NCBI RefSeq assembly: GCF_935825525.1
Contig: NZ_CAKXZT010000132.1
Span: forward strand, 4,832 to 68,831
Source of the DNA: Mesorhizobium escarrei
GTDB lineage: Bacteria > Pseudomonadota > Alphaproteobacteria > Rhizobiales > Rhizobiaceae
DNA: 64,000 nucleotides
Direction: 5' to 3'
Shown: positions 1-7,677 of the stretch, in pieces
How the letters are laid out: the number at the start of each line of letters is the position of its first letter
How positions within the stretch are numbered: the stretch's first letter is position 1
Notes under the pieces: model-generated
Databases searched by the model: none
Seen by the model: the letters and a program-made list of their open reading frames with translations, nothing else
Told to the model about the DNA's origin: nothing
Position numbers and translations under genes: made by a program

Positions 1-231
1 GGGACCCGCAAATATGTCGGCAGTGCGTTTGTGAGCGTCAATCGCGAGATGCGGGAGCGGCTGTGGAAGCGTGTCCAGGAACATGCCGGGCCACCGCCCA
101 AGGAGATGCCAAAGCGGCCGGCAACGCAGTGGGTCAAGCCGGGTATCAAGGCCCGTGTGAAACACCTCAGGGGCGAGGAAGACCTTCGCCACGCATCGCT
201 GCAGGACTTCTGGGACGAAGCTAGCGGTTGA
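1..231 (+). CDS. ATP-dependent DNA ligase, C-terminal fragment (cut by window edge)
   Basis: The frame is open from base 1 (GTRKYVGSAF...) to a TGA at 229-231, so only the last 76 residues are here. The text resembles the C-terminal OB-fold of rhizobial LigD/LigC-like ATP-dependent ligases: a YVG turn near the start, then WVKPGIKARVKHLRG and an LRHASLQDF ending, matching the family pattern WVKP...V.....LRHPSF. Such ligases seal nicks in double-strand break repair. The catalytic nucleotidyltransferase part lies upstream of the window. An ATG at 31 is only an internal methionine. Confidence 0.75.
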   Translation, partial: GTRKYVGSAFVSVNREMRERLWKRVQEHAGPPPKEMPKRPATQWVKPGIKARVKHLRGEEDLRHASLQDFWDEASG

Positions 232-312
232 AAGCCGTGGGGCGGAACTTGCCGGCGCCAACGTCAGGATTATATTCCTCCCGTTGCGGCGAGCCCTTCA
301 ACGGAGATCGCC

Positions 313-606
313 ATGCCCCAAAAGACCCTCGCCGACACTCTGGCCGCCCGCGAAACCATCTATTTCAATTGCGGACACCCGGTGTGCTGCAAATCGACGA
401 AGCTCGACATCCAGGCGCTGATCGACAGGCTCGGCCGTGACCACGGCTCGATGCACGACGACCTGGTCGGGCTCTTTGTCTGCTCGAATTGCAAGGCTGC
501 CGGTCGTGACTGCCGGCAGGTGTTCTTCACATGCGTTCCTGACTACGAAGGCCAGCAGCGGGCGCGCAATCGCGACTGGAAGCCAACTTTCGAACGAGGG
601 GGCTGA
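313..606 (+). CDS. Small Cys-rich hypothetical protein
   Basis: A 97-residue protein of unknown function. An ACGGAGA ribosome site at 301-307 sits about six bases before the ATG, which supports the start. Cysteines come in two groups, CGHPVCC near residues 20-26 and CSNCKAAGRDC near residues 57-67, spaced like a possible zinc-binding knuckle. No membrane segment or signal peptide is visible. It stands alone on the plus strand in the accessory stretch next to tRNA-Glu. The metal-binding idea is inference from cysteine spacing. Confidence 0.6.
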   Translation: MPQKTLADTLAARETIYFNCGHPVCCKSTKLDIQALIDRLGRDHGSMHDDLVGLFVCSNCKAAGRDCRQVFFTCVPDYEGQQRARNRDWKPTFERGG

Positions 607-703
607 AAGTGGCCAGCACCTTAGTCAAGTGATAGCTAATATAATGGACCACTTCATCCAATCGATGGACGAAACCCATCAAGGGCCGGTGCTATTTTGA
701 TGC

Positions 704-958
704 ATGTCGCGAGCTTACTTATCCCCGAGCCACCTTGCTTTCGCTGTCCTCGCGATCAGCGTCAGCTATGCCGAAGCCGCGGACCGTAAGGTCGAAACCG
801 CGACGCTCGGTACATACGCCAATTCGAAGAATCTGCCGGTTTGCACCGCGTCAAGCTCACTCTTCGAAGTCCTCGGTGATAAGTGTTTTCTCGTCAAAGG
901 TTCGATGATCTACGGCGACATCGCCGAACTATCCCAGATAGTCACTTTTAGTCGGTAG
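704..958 (+). CDS. Hypothetical small exported protein
   Basis: An 84-residue frame beginning with a plausible Sec signal peptide: hydrophobic core FAVLAISVSYA and cleavage after AEA near residue 26. The mature part is about 58 residues with two cysteines that could form one disulfide. No clear ribosome site precedes the ATG, so the start and even the gene are uncertain. I do not recognise the family. Confidence 0.42.
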   Translation: MSRAYLSPSHLAFAVLAISVSYAEAADRKVETATLGTYANSKNLPVCTASSSLFEVLGDKCFLVKGSMIYGDIAELSQIVTFSR

Positions 959-1110
959 CCGGCGAAGGTCATGGTTATGCTGCCAGATGGTCCTCGCACG
1001 GGGCGGGCGGTTTGCTCCAGTCCGGAATTCCGATTTGGAGGCCGCCATTGCACAGCTGCCCTGCGACATGCGAGTTTGTCAACCAAATGGCTCATCATGG
1101 GAGTCTCGTC

Positions 1111-1404
1111 ATGTCCATTCGCCGGATTGCGTTGACCTCGGCAGCGGTCACGCTTGCCTTCACAACCCTCGCCCAGGCCAGGCCGGACACCCGCGCCATG
1201 ACCTGCCAACAGACGCAGGCGCTAATCCAGAACCATGGCTCGGCGGTGCTGACCACCGGCCCGAACACCTATGCCCTCTACGTCCGCCGGTACAGTAATG
1301 CGTGCGACTGGTCGTTAATCCCAGCGGTAGGGTTTGTGCCGACGCGCGATGGCCAGTGCTTGGTTCATCGATGCAGAGAGCCGCTCTACACTCCTCCCGG
1401 CTGA
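1111..1404 (+). CDS. Small secreted hypothetical protein
   Basis: 97 residues starting at the ATG at 1111, with GGGAG about ten bases upstream. The same frame is open further upstream, but this start puts a signal peptide at the N-terminus (MSIRRIALTSAAVTLAFTTLAQA). The mature protein contains MTCQQTQALI, a GSAVLTTGPNTYALYV block and four cysteines. I recall small rhizobial periplasmic proteins with this Q-x-LI...TTGPNTY pattern and no known function. Disulfide bonding is inference. Confidence 0.6.
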   Translation: MSIRRIALTSAAVTLAFTTLAQARPDTRAMTCQQTQALIQNHGSAVLTTGPNTYALYVRRYSNACDWSLIPAVGFVPTRDGQCLVHRCREPLYTPPG

Positions 1405-1591
1405 CGGGGACGAGCATAGCTATTCTGCTGCGCCTTTCGGCAGGAAGCCCTTAGCCTCAAGGTCGTCCACTGTGAGTTTCTCGACATAGGCAGCGACCCA
1501 TGCGCCTGTCTGCCTTTGGGTCCTTGGAACGGAGTCGCATAACCGGCGTTACCGGCCAACCAAACGCTGCCAACGATATGGAGGAACGCGC

Positions 1592-1843
1592 GTGATCGAG
1601 TTGACCGAGACGGAAAAGCGCTTTCTCAAGCGCGTTGACACCATCACTCACGTTCCCTGGTCGAACAAAGTCACAGCCGCAGATGCCAAAGGCAAGCCCA
1701 TGCGTATCGCAAGGGCAACGTTTGTCCGATTAAGAGACGACGGCATCATCATCCGATCTACTAGCGACCTGACCTCGAACACCTACGTCATTAATCCTGC
1801 ACCCGTGACGCCACAAGTCGAGGAAGTGCAGGAAGCGTCCTGA
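1592..1843 (+). CDS. Hypothetical protein
   Basis: An 83-residue protein starting with GTG. A GGAGG site at 1580-1584, seven bases before the start, supports it well. It is mostly charged and soluble with a proline-rich tail (NPAPVTPQVEEV). No family is recognised. The next gene, an XRE regulator, converges on it from the other strand. Confidence 0.55.
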   Translation: MIELTETEKRFLKRVDTITHVPWSNKVTAADAKGKPMRIARATFVRLRDDGIIIRSTSDLTSNTYVINPAPVTPQVEEVQEAS

Positions 1844-1865
1844 TCGGGCGGGCACGGGCGGCGCG

Positions 1866-2099
1866 TCAATCCTTCTTCAGCCTCACGCCGGCGCCGCCGC
1901 CATTCTTCGGGATGAACTCGACGCCGGCGGCTTCGAGGGCTGTCTGAAGATCGAGCAATGTGCGATCATATGGCGCCCGCTTCCCGGCTTCGAAATTTGC
2001 AATTGTCGCCTTCGCCACCTTCGAAGCCATCGCCAGTTGATCTTGCGACCATCCGATAAGCGCACGGCCGGCCCGGCATTGGGCAGACGAAATTCCCAT
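1866..2099 (-). CDS. XRE-family helix-turn-helix regulator
   Basis: A 77-residue protein that is almost only a Cro/C1-type HTH domain: residues about 3-60 read AGRALIGWSQDQLAMASKVA then ATIANFEAGKR, the usual helix 2/helix 3 text. It probably binds DNA as a dimer. Start choice: ATG at 2099 has GAGG ten bases upstream, whereas the ATG six codons earlier (2117) has no ribosome site. It is divergent from the broken Tat-like gene at 2191, so it may control that operon and itself. Such small XRE proteins are common on mobile islands. Confidence 0.8.
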   Translation of the reverse strand: MGISSAQCRAGRALIGWSQDQLAMASKVAKATIANFEAGKRAPYDRTLLDLQTALEAAGVEFIPKNGGGAGVRLKKD

Positions 2100-2125
2100 T
2101 TTAATCAAACCTCGCATTAAAGATG

Positions 2126-2184
2126 TTGACTTCGTTAATCGGTTCAGCCTTATATCATTAGTGTAACATTATCGCAAACGGAGG
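2126..2184 (+). promoter_or_regulatory. Candidate promoter and ribosome site for the 2191 operon
   Basis: TTGACT at 2126-2131 and TTATAT at 2150-2155 are separated by 18 bases, giving a sigma-70-like promoter pointing right. A GGAGG ribosome site lies at 2180-2184, six bases before the ATG at 2191. The AT-rich spacer between this operon and the divergent XRE gene is where an XRE operator would be expected. This is a motif reading only. Confidence 0.5.
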
Positions 2185-2190
2185 AATCTA

Positions 2191-2878
2191 ATGCCGAACA
2201 TCACCGTTCGGGCAGCCGCCGAAGGCATGCCCGCAATCAATCGCCGCCGCCTGCTTAACCTGACAGGGGCAGGCCTCGCTCTCGCCGCTACGTCTGCAGC
2301 CGTGCGCAATGTCTCAGCCGCGACCATCCCGGCCGCGTCTGCCGAGCATCCAGACGCCGAGCTGCTCGCGCTCGACAAGGAAATGGAGGCCGCTCACGCT
2401 CGGATGGTAAGGGCGTCGAAAGTCTGCAGGAAGGTCGGTAGAAAGTGCGAGAAGCTTTACCCACCAAGGCCTCCGAAGTGGGAAGATCCGGACATGCCGG
2501 ACCATCTTCATGAAATGAATCTCGACAGGAGAATTCGCGACTGCCAAGAAATTCCTGAGCCTATTCGCGCATGGTTCAAGGAGCGTGGTGAGCAGAGGGC
2601 CGCGAACAAGGCCTTGCAGGACGCGTATCATGCCAAATGGGAAGAGATAAACCGCGAAGGCGGGGTGGACGCTGCCGAAGAGGCATTCAACGCGTTTGCG
2701 ACGAGGAGTGGGAAGCCGGCAAGCCATCTTCGCGATCCCTGCCTACACCCTCGAAGGTATGGCGGTGAAAATCCGCGCAGGCCAGAGATTAGGACTGGAG
2801 AATTTTTCTGATCCGAGCGAAGCCTACCTTTCGATCGCCGCCGATATCAGGCGTCTTGCAACCGGCGGTGCCGCATGA
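2191..2878 (+). pseudogene. Tat-like exported hypothetical protein, broken by two frameshifts
   Basis: The N-terminus has a twin-arginine style signal (NRRRLLNLTGAGLALAAT, about residues 17-34), then a charged helical region. The first frame is coherent to about codon 168 (EEAFNA). Coherent text then continues as CDEEWEAGK in a second frame at 2697-2723, and as AIFAIPAYTLEGMAVK in a third frame from 2726 to the stop at 2878. Two single-base losses, near 2694 and 2724, explain this; restoring them gives about 229 residues. Without repair the first frame runs on to a stop at 2811 with a nonsense tail. Sequencing error is the alternative. It overlaps the next gene by ATGA. Confidence 0.7.
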
Positions 2879-3177
2879 ACGCGCTCACTTCCGCCCCGAC
2901 CGTTGAGCCGTTCTGCGTCTCTGACACGTTCGTCACTGGCGCCGGCCCGCTCCAGATCATGGGCGACAATCTCAGGCTGACGCTGCATGTCTTGCAGCGC
3001 TCGACCTATGACGGCGGCACGGAAAACGCCGTGGTCTCAAAGATTGTTGGAAGTCGCACCGACATGCTGAAGATCGCTGCCGCCATTCTTAGTGCCTGCA
3101 ATTCCCGGTCAACACCCTCGGACAAGGTGGTGGAAAACTTCATGGAGTTTCTTGAGGGGCCCGCGGGACGACACTGA
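2875..3177 (+). CDS. Hypothetical protein downstream of the Tat-like gene
   Basis: A 100-residue soluble protein starting in an ATGA overlap with the restored upstream frame, so the two were probably translationally coupled. It contains TGAGPLQIMGDNLRL and a long helical region ending NFMEFLEGPAGRH. No recognised domain. If the upstream gene is truly dead, coupling may be lost. Confidence 0.55.
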   Translation: MNALTSAPTVEPFCVSDTFVTGAGPLQIMGDNLRLTLHVLQRSTYDGGTENAVVSKIVGSRTDMLKIAAAILSACNSRSTPSDKVVENFMEFLEGPAGRH

Positions 3178-3205
3178 TCAACCGAAAAAACATTTCCACT
3201 TGACA

Positions 3206-3233
3206 AAGCCCGCTGCCTCACGGTGGCGGGCTT
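3206..3233. terminator. Bidirectional hairpin between 3177 and the mini-gene
   Basis: AAGCCCGC at 3206-3213 pairs perfectly with GCGGGCTT at 3226-3233, giving an 8-bp stem and 12-base loop. It lies between the ends of two convergent genes, and its right arm overlaps the TAA of the mini-gene at 3232. On the minus strand it is followed by TTTGTC, a weak T tract. Confidence 0.5.
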
Positions 3234-3309
3234 ATCGCCGTTTGGCCTTCGCCAGTTGCAGCCGCAACCATTGCCAGCCCCACTTCACCAGCGATCTGAT
3301 GAGCCGCAT
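3232..3309 (-). CDS. Candidate 25-residue Trp-rich basic mini-protein
   Basis: A very short frame with a strong ribosome site: GGGAGGGG lies five bases before the ATG on the minus strand. It encodes 25 residues beginning MRLIRSLVKWGWQW and ending in a basic KAKRR tail. There are three tryptophans in five positions, eight Arg/Lys and no acidic residue. A hairpin directly follows the stop. It could be a small membrane-active peptide, a leader or a chance frame. I do not recognise it. Confidence 0.4.
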   Translation of the reverse strand: MRLIRSLVKWGWQWLRLQLAKAKRR

Positions 3310-3489
3310 AAAAGCCCCTCCCATGTCGCGTCCATGTCCCCGCGTGGACCCGATAGTCGCAGGAAACCCTTGGAAAGCAACCAGGGCGGTTCCGGCTTCA
3401 CGCCGGGTCTGTTCAGGGAAATTCGCGGGGGTTTATTCGGTGGATATTCGATGAAATCAGGCTAGGGAGGCTTAAGTGCTTGATTTTGC

Positions 3490-3564
3490 TGGTACGCCCA
3501 AGGGGAATCGAACCCCTGTTCCCGCCGTGAGAGGGCGGTGTCCTGACCGCTAGACGATGGGCGC
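3490..3564 (-). tRNA. tRNA-Glu(CTC)
   Basis: The reverse complement folds as a tRNA: acceptor GCGCCCA pairs with TGGGCGT (first pair G-U), and the anticodon stem CCGCC/GGCGG encloses the CTC anticodon. The T-arm contains GGTTCGATTCC, followed by discriminator A and an encoded CCA at 3490-3492. The 3' end points left towards the accessory stretch, the usual side for integrative elements to insert. Confidence 0.95.
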
Positions 3565-3655
3565 GTTCAAGAACCGGCGATATAGGCTGACGGCCGGGAA
3601 AAAGCAACTGGGCTTCTGGCAGTCAATGATGCCGGGAAAAATATCCGTTGCAAGC

Positions 3656-4063
3656 CTATCGTTTTAGCTCGATCAAGTCCCAGAGATTTCCGTGGAGATC
3701 GACGAAAACTGCCACCGTGCCATAGGCCTCATGGCGTGGCGCCTCGCGGAATTCAACGCCCTTTGCGAGCATTGCCGCGTGGTCGCGGACAAAATCGTCG
3801 GTTTCGAGAAACAAATAGACGCGGCCGCCGGTCTGGTTGCCGACGCTATTTTTTTGCGCATCATCGGCCGCTTCGGCCAGCAGCAGGCGCGCGCCTTGTC
3901 CGTTTGCCGGCGCCACCGTGACCCAGCGCTTGCCGCCGCCGAGATCGACGTCCTCGGTGAGCAAAAAGCCCAGCCTGTCGACATACCAGCAGATCGCCTC
4001 GTCGTAATTGGCGACGACAAGCGCGACGGTGGCGATGCGGCGATGTTCGGCGAAACCAGTCAT
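3656..4063 (-). CDS. VOC-family (glyoxalase-like) protein
   Basis: A 135-residue protein with two beta-alpha-beta-beta-beta modules typical of the vicinal oxygen chelate fold. The first begins IATVALVVANYDEAICWYVDRLGF and the second ends with DLHGNLWDLIELKR, the usual C-terminal metal-edge strand. Members include glyoxalases, dioxygenases and antibiotic-binding proteins; the substrate here cannot be told. Its ATG overlaps the stop of the upstream membrane-protein gene by four bases, so the two form a two-gene operon. Confidence 0.85.
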   Translation of the reverse strand: MTGFAEHRRIATVALVVANYDEAICWYVDRLGFLLTEDVDLGGGKRWVTVAPANGQGARLLLAEAADDAQKNSVGNQTGGRVYLFLETDDFVRDHAAMLAKGVEFREAPRHEAYGTVAVFVDLHGNLWDLIELKR

Positions 4064-4437
4064 TTGTTGCGGATCGAAAAGCGGCCAATGATGCGGCGCT
4101 CAGTGATGTCGTAGACAAAGATGGCGCGGCTGCCGTCGGCAAGCTCCGCATCGATGGAGACGCGATTGCCGGAAAGCGACTGGCTGATGACCTTGGCGCC
4201 GACCGGCAGCACGATGTCGCCGGTCAGCGGCTCGCCTGATGGCACCTGGATGTCGCCGGCAAGGGATGGGGCTGCCGGTGGCGCGGTGCGCGTTTTGTAG
4301 ACAAGGGCTGCAATCACCACCATAAGGGCGAGGAACAGCAGGCCGAGATTGATGGCGACGAAGCGGACGAGCTTCTTGCGCACCTTTTCGACTTCGGGGT
4401 CGAGCGGCTTTTCCTCGTCTTCATCGACAGCAGCCAT
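4060..4437 (-). CDS. Conserved single-span membrane protein
   Basis: 125 residues starting at MAAVDEDEEKPL. The open frame runs 40 codons further upstream, but that would overlap the divergent pseudouridine synthase gene and its translation looks random. An acidic cytoplasmic N-terminus is followed by a basic stretch, one membrane helix (about residues 29-48, INLGLLFLALMVVIAALVY) and an exported domain rich in beta strands. I recall similar rhizobial proteins of unknown function next to a VOC gene. Confidence 0.75.
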   Translation of the reverse strand: MAAVDEDEEKPLDPEVEKVRKKLVRFVAINLGLLFLALMVVIAALVYKTRTAPPAAPSLAGDIQVPSGEPLTGDIVLPVGAKVISQSLSGNRVSIDAELADGSRAIFVYDITERRIIGRFSIRNK

Positions 4438-4463
4438 GGCAAAACATTCCGGAACGATTTTCG

Positions 4464-5549
4464 ATGAGCGCTCATAACGAAGAGACCCCGATATTGATAG
4501 AGGATGGATCGAGTACGGGCCGATCGCCAGACGGGGGATCGCTAGACGGCGGATCAATAGTGCTGGAAGCAGGCCCCGATGCGGCCAGCCAGCGGCTCGA
4601 CCAATGGCTGGCGGGCAAGCTCGGCCCGGACATGTCGCGCAGCCGGGTGCAGATGCTGATCAGACAGGGCGCCGTCAAGGTCGACGACCAGCCGGTCATC
4701 GAGACCAAACGCAAGATGGCAGCCGGTGAACGCGTAGCGGTCGACATGCCGGAGCCGGAGCCGGCGGAGCCGCAAGGCGAGAACATCCCGCTCGACGTCC
4801 TCTATGAAGACAATGAATTGATCGTCATCGACAAGCCGCCGGGGCTGGTCGTCCATCCCGGCGCCGGCAACTGGACCGGCACGCTGGTCAATGCGCTGAT
4901 CCACCATTGCGGCGACAGTCTTTCCGGCATCGGCGGTGTGCGGCGGCCCGGGATCGTCCACCGCCTGGACAAGGAAACCAGCGGCGTCATGGTCGTGGCC
5001 AAGACCGACCGCGCCCACAAATCATTGTCGGAAGCCTTTGCCGACCATGGCCTGACCGGCGATCTCAAACGCGCCTATCTGGCGCTGGTCTGGGGCATTC
5101 CGATGAGACCGACCGGCACGGTCGACGAGCCGCTCGGTCGCGCCGCCGACCGCGTGCGCCGTGCCGTGGTGCCGGAGGGCCGTGACGATGCCCGCCACGC
5201 CGTCACCCATTTCACCGTGGTCGAGCGCTTTGGCGAGCAGCAAAAGGAGTTTGCCACGGCGAGCCTGGTCGAATGCCGGCTCGAGACCGGCCGCACCCAT
5301 CAGATCCGCGTCCACATGGCTCATATCGGCCATCCGGTCGTCGGCGATCCCGATTACGGCCAAGCCTTTCGCACCAAGGCGAACCGGCTGCCCGAGCCGC
5401 TGAAAGGCCAAGTGAAGGCCTTTCCGCGACAGGCATTGCATGCCCGCCTCCTTGAGTTTCGGCATCCGACTACCCATTTACCGATGAGGTTCGAGGCACC
5501 GCTACCAAGGGACATGGAGGAACTTGTGGACGGCTTCCGCAGACTCTGA
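4464..5549 (+). CDS. RluA/RluD-family pseudouridine synthase
   Basis: 361 residues. An S4 RNA-binding domain lies at about 43-105 (SQRLDQWLAGKL ... SRVQMLIRQGAVKVDD), followed by the synthase domain. The family motif HRLDKETSG is at 166-174 with catalytic Asp169, and RTHQIRVHMAHIGHPVVGD follows near 280-300. It converts uridine to pseudouridine, probably in 23S rRNA. The 35-residue Gly/Ser-rich N-terminal extension contains a small SPDGGSLDGG duplication and is probably disordered. It is divergent from the 4437 gene with a 26-bp gap and sits just upstream of rpoH. Confidence 0.93.
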   Translation: MSAHNEETPILIEDGSSTGRSPDGGSLDGGSIVLEAGPDAASQRLDQWLAGKLGPDMSRSRVQMLIRQGAVKVDDQPVIETKRKMAAGERVAVDMPEPEPAEPQGENIPLDVLYEDNELIVIDKPPGLVVHPGAGNWTGTLVNALIHHCGDSLSGIGGVRRPGIVHRLDKETSGVMVVAKTDRAHKSLSEAFADHGLTGDLKRAYLALVWGIPMRPTGTVDEPLGRAADRVRRAVVPEGRDDARHAVTHFTVVERFGEQQKEFATASLVECRLETGRTHQIRVHMAHIGHPVVGDPDYGQAFRTKANRLPEPLKGQVKAFPRQALHARLLEFRHPTTHLPMRFEAPLPRDMEELVDGFRRL

Positions 5550-5675
5550 ACCGGCTTCATCCATTCAAAACCAGATCGGCAAAAACCTGACCCGCGTTGT
5601 TCACTTTGGCGTGACACACTGTTTCGTGTTGAACCAAATGCTGTCCCTTCTGGTTTTGTTCCTGTATACATCCGC

Positions 5676-5707
5676 TGTCGCGAACGAGCCTTTTGGCGTT
5701 CGCGACA
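5676..5707 (+). promoter_or_regulatory. Stem-loop in the rpoH 5' leader
   Basis: TGTCGCGAAC (5676-5685) pairs perfectly with GTTCGCGACA (5698-5707). Inside are a two-base GA bulge, a GCC/GGC stem and a TTTT loop. TATACA at 5665-5670 could be a -10 element, which would put the hairpin at the very 5' end of the transcript. The hairpin ends 50 bases before the rpoH ATG, so it does not directly mask the ribosome site. A role in mRNA stability, or a protein-binding operator, is inference. Confidence 0.5.
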
Positions 5708-5757
5708 TATGCCCGCCGCGTTTAGGGGGCACCACTCCAAGAGAGAGGGGCGCTATC

Positions 5758-6669
5758 ATGGCCCAGTCACTACCCAGTATCGTTTCCGGCGAAGGCGGCC
5801 TCAGCCGCTACCTGGAAGAAATCCGTCGCTTTCCGATGCTTCAGCCGCAGGAAGAGTACATGCTCGCCAAGCGTTACGCTGAGCATGAGGACACCACGGC
5901 TGCGCACAAGCTCGTCACCAGCCATCTTCGGCTCGTCGCCAAGATCGCCATGGGCTATCGCGGCTACGGCCTGCCGATCGGCGAAGTGATCTCGGAAGGC
6001 AATGTCGGCCTGATGCAGGCCGTCAAGAAATTCGAACCGGAGCGCGGCTTCCGGCTCGCCACCTACGCCATGTGGTGGATCAAGGCGTCGATCCAGGAAT
6101 ACATCCTGCGCTCGTGGAGCCTGGTCAAGATGGGCACCACCGCCAACCAGAAGCGCCTGTTCTTCAACCTGCGCAAGGTGAAGGGCAAGATCCAGGCGCT
6201 CGACGACGGCGATTTGAAGCCCGAGCAGATCGCCGAGATCGCCACCCGCCTCAACGTGTCGGAAGCGGAAGTGGTGTCGATGAACCGCCGCCTGTCGGGC
6301 GACGCCTCGCTCAACGCGCCGATCCGGGCGAGCGAAGGTGAGTCCGGTGAGTGGCAGGACTGGCTGGTCGACGACCACGAAAGCCAGGAAGAGGCGCTGA
6401 TCGAGCAAGACGAGCTGGAAAACCGGCGCGGCATGCTGTCCGGCGCTCTTGCCGTGCTCAACGAGCGCGAGCGGCGCATCTTCGAGGCGCGCCGCCTGGC
6501 CGAGGAGCCGCTGACGCTGGAAGAGCTGTCGGCCGAGTTCGACATCAGCCGCGAGCGCGTGCGCCAGATCGAGGTGCGCGCCTTCGAGAAGGTGCAGGAC
6601 GCGGTCAAGGCCGCAGCCAAGCGCCAGATGCAGGCGCTGCGCACCATCGAGGCGCAGCCGGCGGCGTAA
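5758..6669 (+). CDS. rpoH: RNA polymerase heat-shock sigma factor RpoH (sigma-32)
   Basis: 303 residues from the ATG at 5758, after a purine-rich GAGAGAGGGG. Region 2 (about 40-125) contains EGNVGLMQAVKKFEPERGFRL and YAMWWIKASIQEYI. It is followed by the RpoH box QKRLFFNLR (131-139), which separates heat-shock sigmas from RpoD. Region 4 near the C-terminus carries the ISRERVRQIEVRAF HTH. It directs RNA polymerase to chaperone and protease promoters. Rhizobia often have more than one RpoH, and which copy this is cannot be told here. The upstream leader holds a strong stem-loop and an 11-bp terminator follows. Confidence 0.96.
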   Translation: MAQSLPSIVSGEGGLSRYLEEIRRFPMLQPQEEYMLAKRYAEHEDTTAAHKLVTSHLRLVAKIAMGYRGYGLPIGEVISEGNVGLMQAVKKFEPERGFRLATYAMWWIKASIQEYILRSWSLVKMGTTANQKRLFFNLRKVKGKIQALDDGDLKPEQIAEIATRLNVSEAEVVSMNRRLSGDASLNAPIRASEGESGEWQDWLVDDHESQEEALIEQDELENRRGMLSGALAVLNERERRIFEARRLAEEPLTLEELSAEFDISRERVRQIEVRAFEKVQDAVKAAAKRQMQALRTIEAQPAA

Positions 6670-6695
6670 AGCCTTCCGACGGAAATAATGAAAAC

Positions 6696-6730
6696 GGCGG
6701 CGTCAGGTAACTGGCGCCGCCTTAATTTTA
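6696..6730 (+). terminator. Rho-independent terminator of rpoH
   Basis: An 11-bp stem pairs 6696-6706 with 6711-6721 (one T-G pair) around a GTAA loop, followed by TTAATTTTA. It lies 27 bases after the rpoH stop. Confidence 0.85.
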
Positions 6731-7060
6731 TGGGTCCTCCGACTGCCGGGAGAACTGGCCCTTGGTGCCATATTCTAGCTAGGTTGCCGGTTCCGCCGCG
6801 CCTTCGCGAAAACACCCGAACCGTCGCCACAAATCGCTCAACCATCGGTCTGATCAGCCTGGCCGACTCTAGCGGCATTATAGCAATTTTCCCCAAGCCC
6901 TGGAAACCGCAACGCTGCAAATTGTGGCGGCAATGTTCCGGCGCCGACATGGGCTTCCGTGGTGAAATTCCACAAGGCGGCGCTTGCGGCAGGCGGCCGT
7001 GACAATGGGCCGCCGCTGCGCTGGGCAGTTGAGCTCGTCTATTTGGAAACCAAAGGCAGT
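6731..7060. other. Intergenic stretch with no recognised feature
   Basis: About 330 bases between the rpoH terminator and the 7061 gene. Frames through it are short or have random-looking translation. I saw no repeat, tRNA or clear promoter. Confidence 0.5.
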
Positions 7061-7576
7061 ATGACGATGACGATTTCTCCATTTCTCACCGCTCTCGGAT
7101 CCGAAGGTCCTCCAGCCAACAGAGCGAAAGACATGGACCTGTATGGATGGCTAATTGGAAGCTGGGAAATGGACACGGTCCACTTTCTGGACGACGGCAC
7201 AATCCAGAAGTGGAATGGAGAATGCCATTTTGGCTGGGTGCTCGAAGGCCGGGCGATTCAGGACGTTTGGATCAGGCCCAAGCGCCCTGCGCCGTCCACG
7301 ATGTATGGCACGACTTTGCGCATCTTCGATCCTGGGATCGATGGCTGGCACATCATATGGAACGACCCGCTCAACCGAGATCACTCGCGCCAGATCGGGC
7401 GGGCCGAGGGTAAGGACATTGTCCAGCTCGGCACTGACTCGCGCGGTCTGAGAACCCGATGGCGTTTCACCGAGATCACTGCCAACAGCTTCCATTGGAT
7501 CGGCGAGGAAAGACCCTCCGAGAGCGACCCTTGGCAAATCACGTATGAACATCTAGCCCGCCGAACAAAACCCTGA
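7061..7576 (+). CDS. Conserved hypothetical protein (DUF1579/lipocalin-like)
   Basis: 171 residues counted from the ATG at 7061; an in-frame ATG two codons later is equally possible, and the ribosome site is weak. The text LYGWLIGSWEMD, then WNGECHFGWVLEGRAIQDVW and TTLRIFDPGIDGWHIIW, suggests a small beta-barrel of the kind called DUF1579 or lipocalin-like. The function is unknown. It converges with the MBL-fold gene, with a repeat hairpin between them. Confidence 0.65.
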   Translation: MTMTISPFLTALGSEGPPANRAKDMDLYGWLIGSWEMDTVHFLDDGTIQKWNGECHFGWVLEGRAIQDVWIRPKRPAPSTMYGTTLRIFDPGIDGWHIIWNDPLNRDHSRQIGRAEGKDIVQLGTDSRGLRTRWRFTEITANSFHWIGEERPSESDPWQITYEHLARRTKP

Positions 7577-7595
7577 AGCCAGACTAGCTGGCGTC

Positions 7596-7655
7596 TTTCT
7601 CCCCGTCGCTATACGGGGAGAAATGTCTGGCAGGACAATGAGGGGCGGCGCTGAC
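7596..7655. repeat. Intergenic repeat hairpin, CTCCCC/GGGGAG family
   Basis: TTTCTCCCCGT (7596-7606) pairs perfectly with ACGGGGAGAAA (7613-7623), then a tail reads GACAATGAGGGGCG. The layout (CTCCCC hairpin, then GAGGGG) matches a shortened copy of the element at 23168-23308. It lies between convergent genes and could also act as a terminator for both. Confidence 0.6.
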
Positions 7656-7677
7656 TTCCTGGAATTGCTACAACCCC

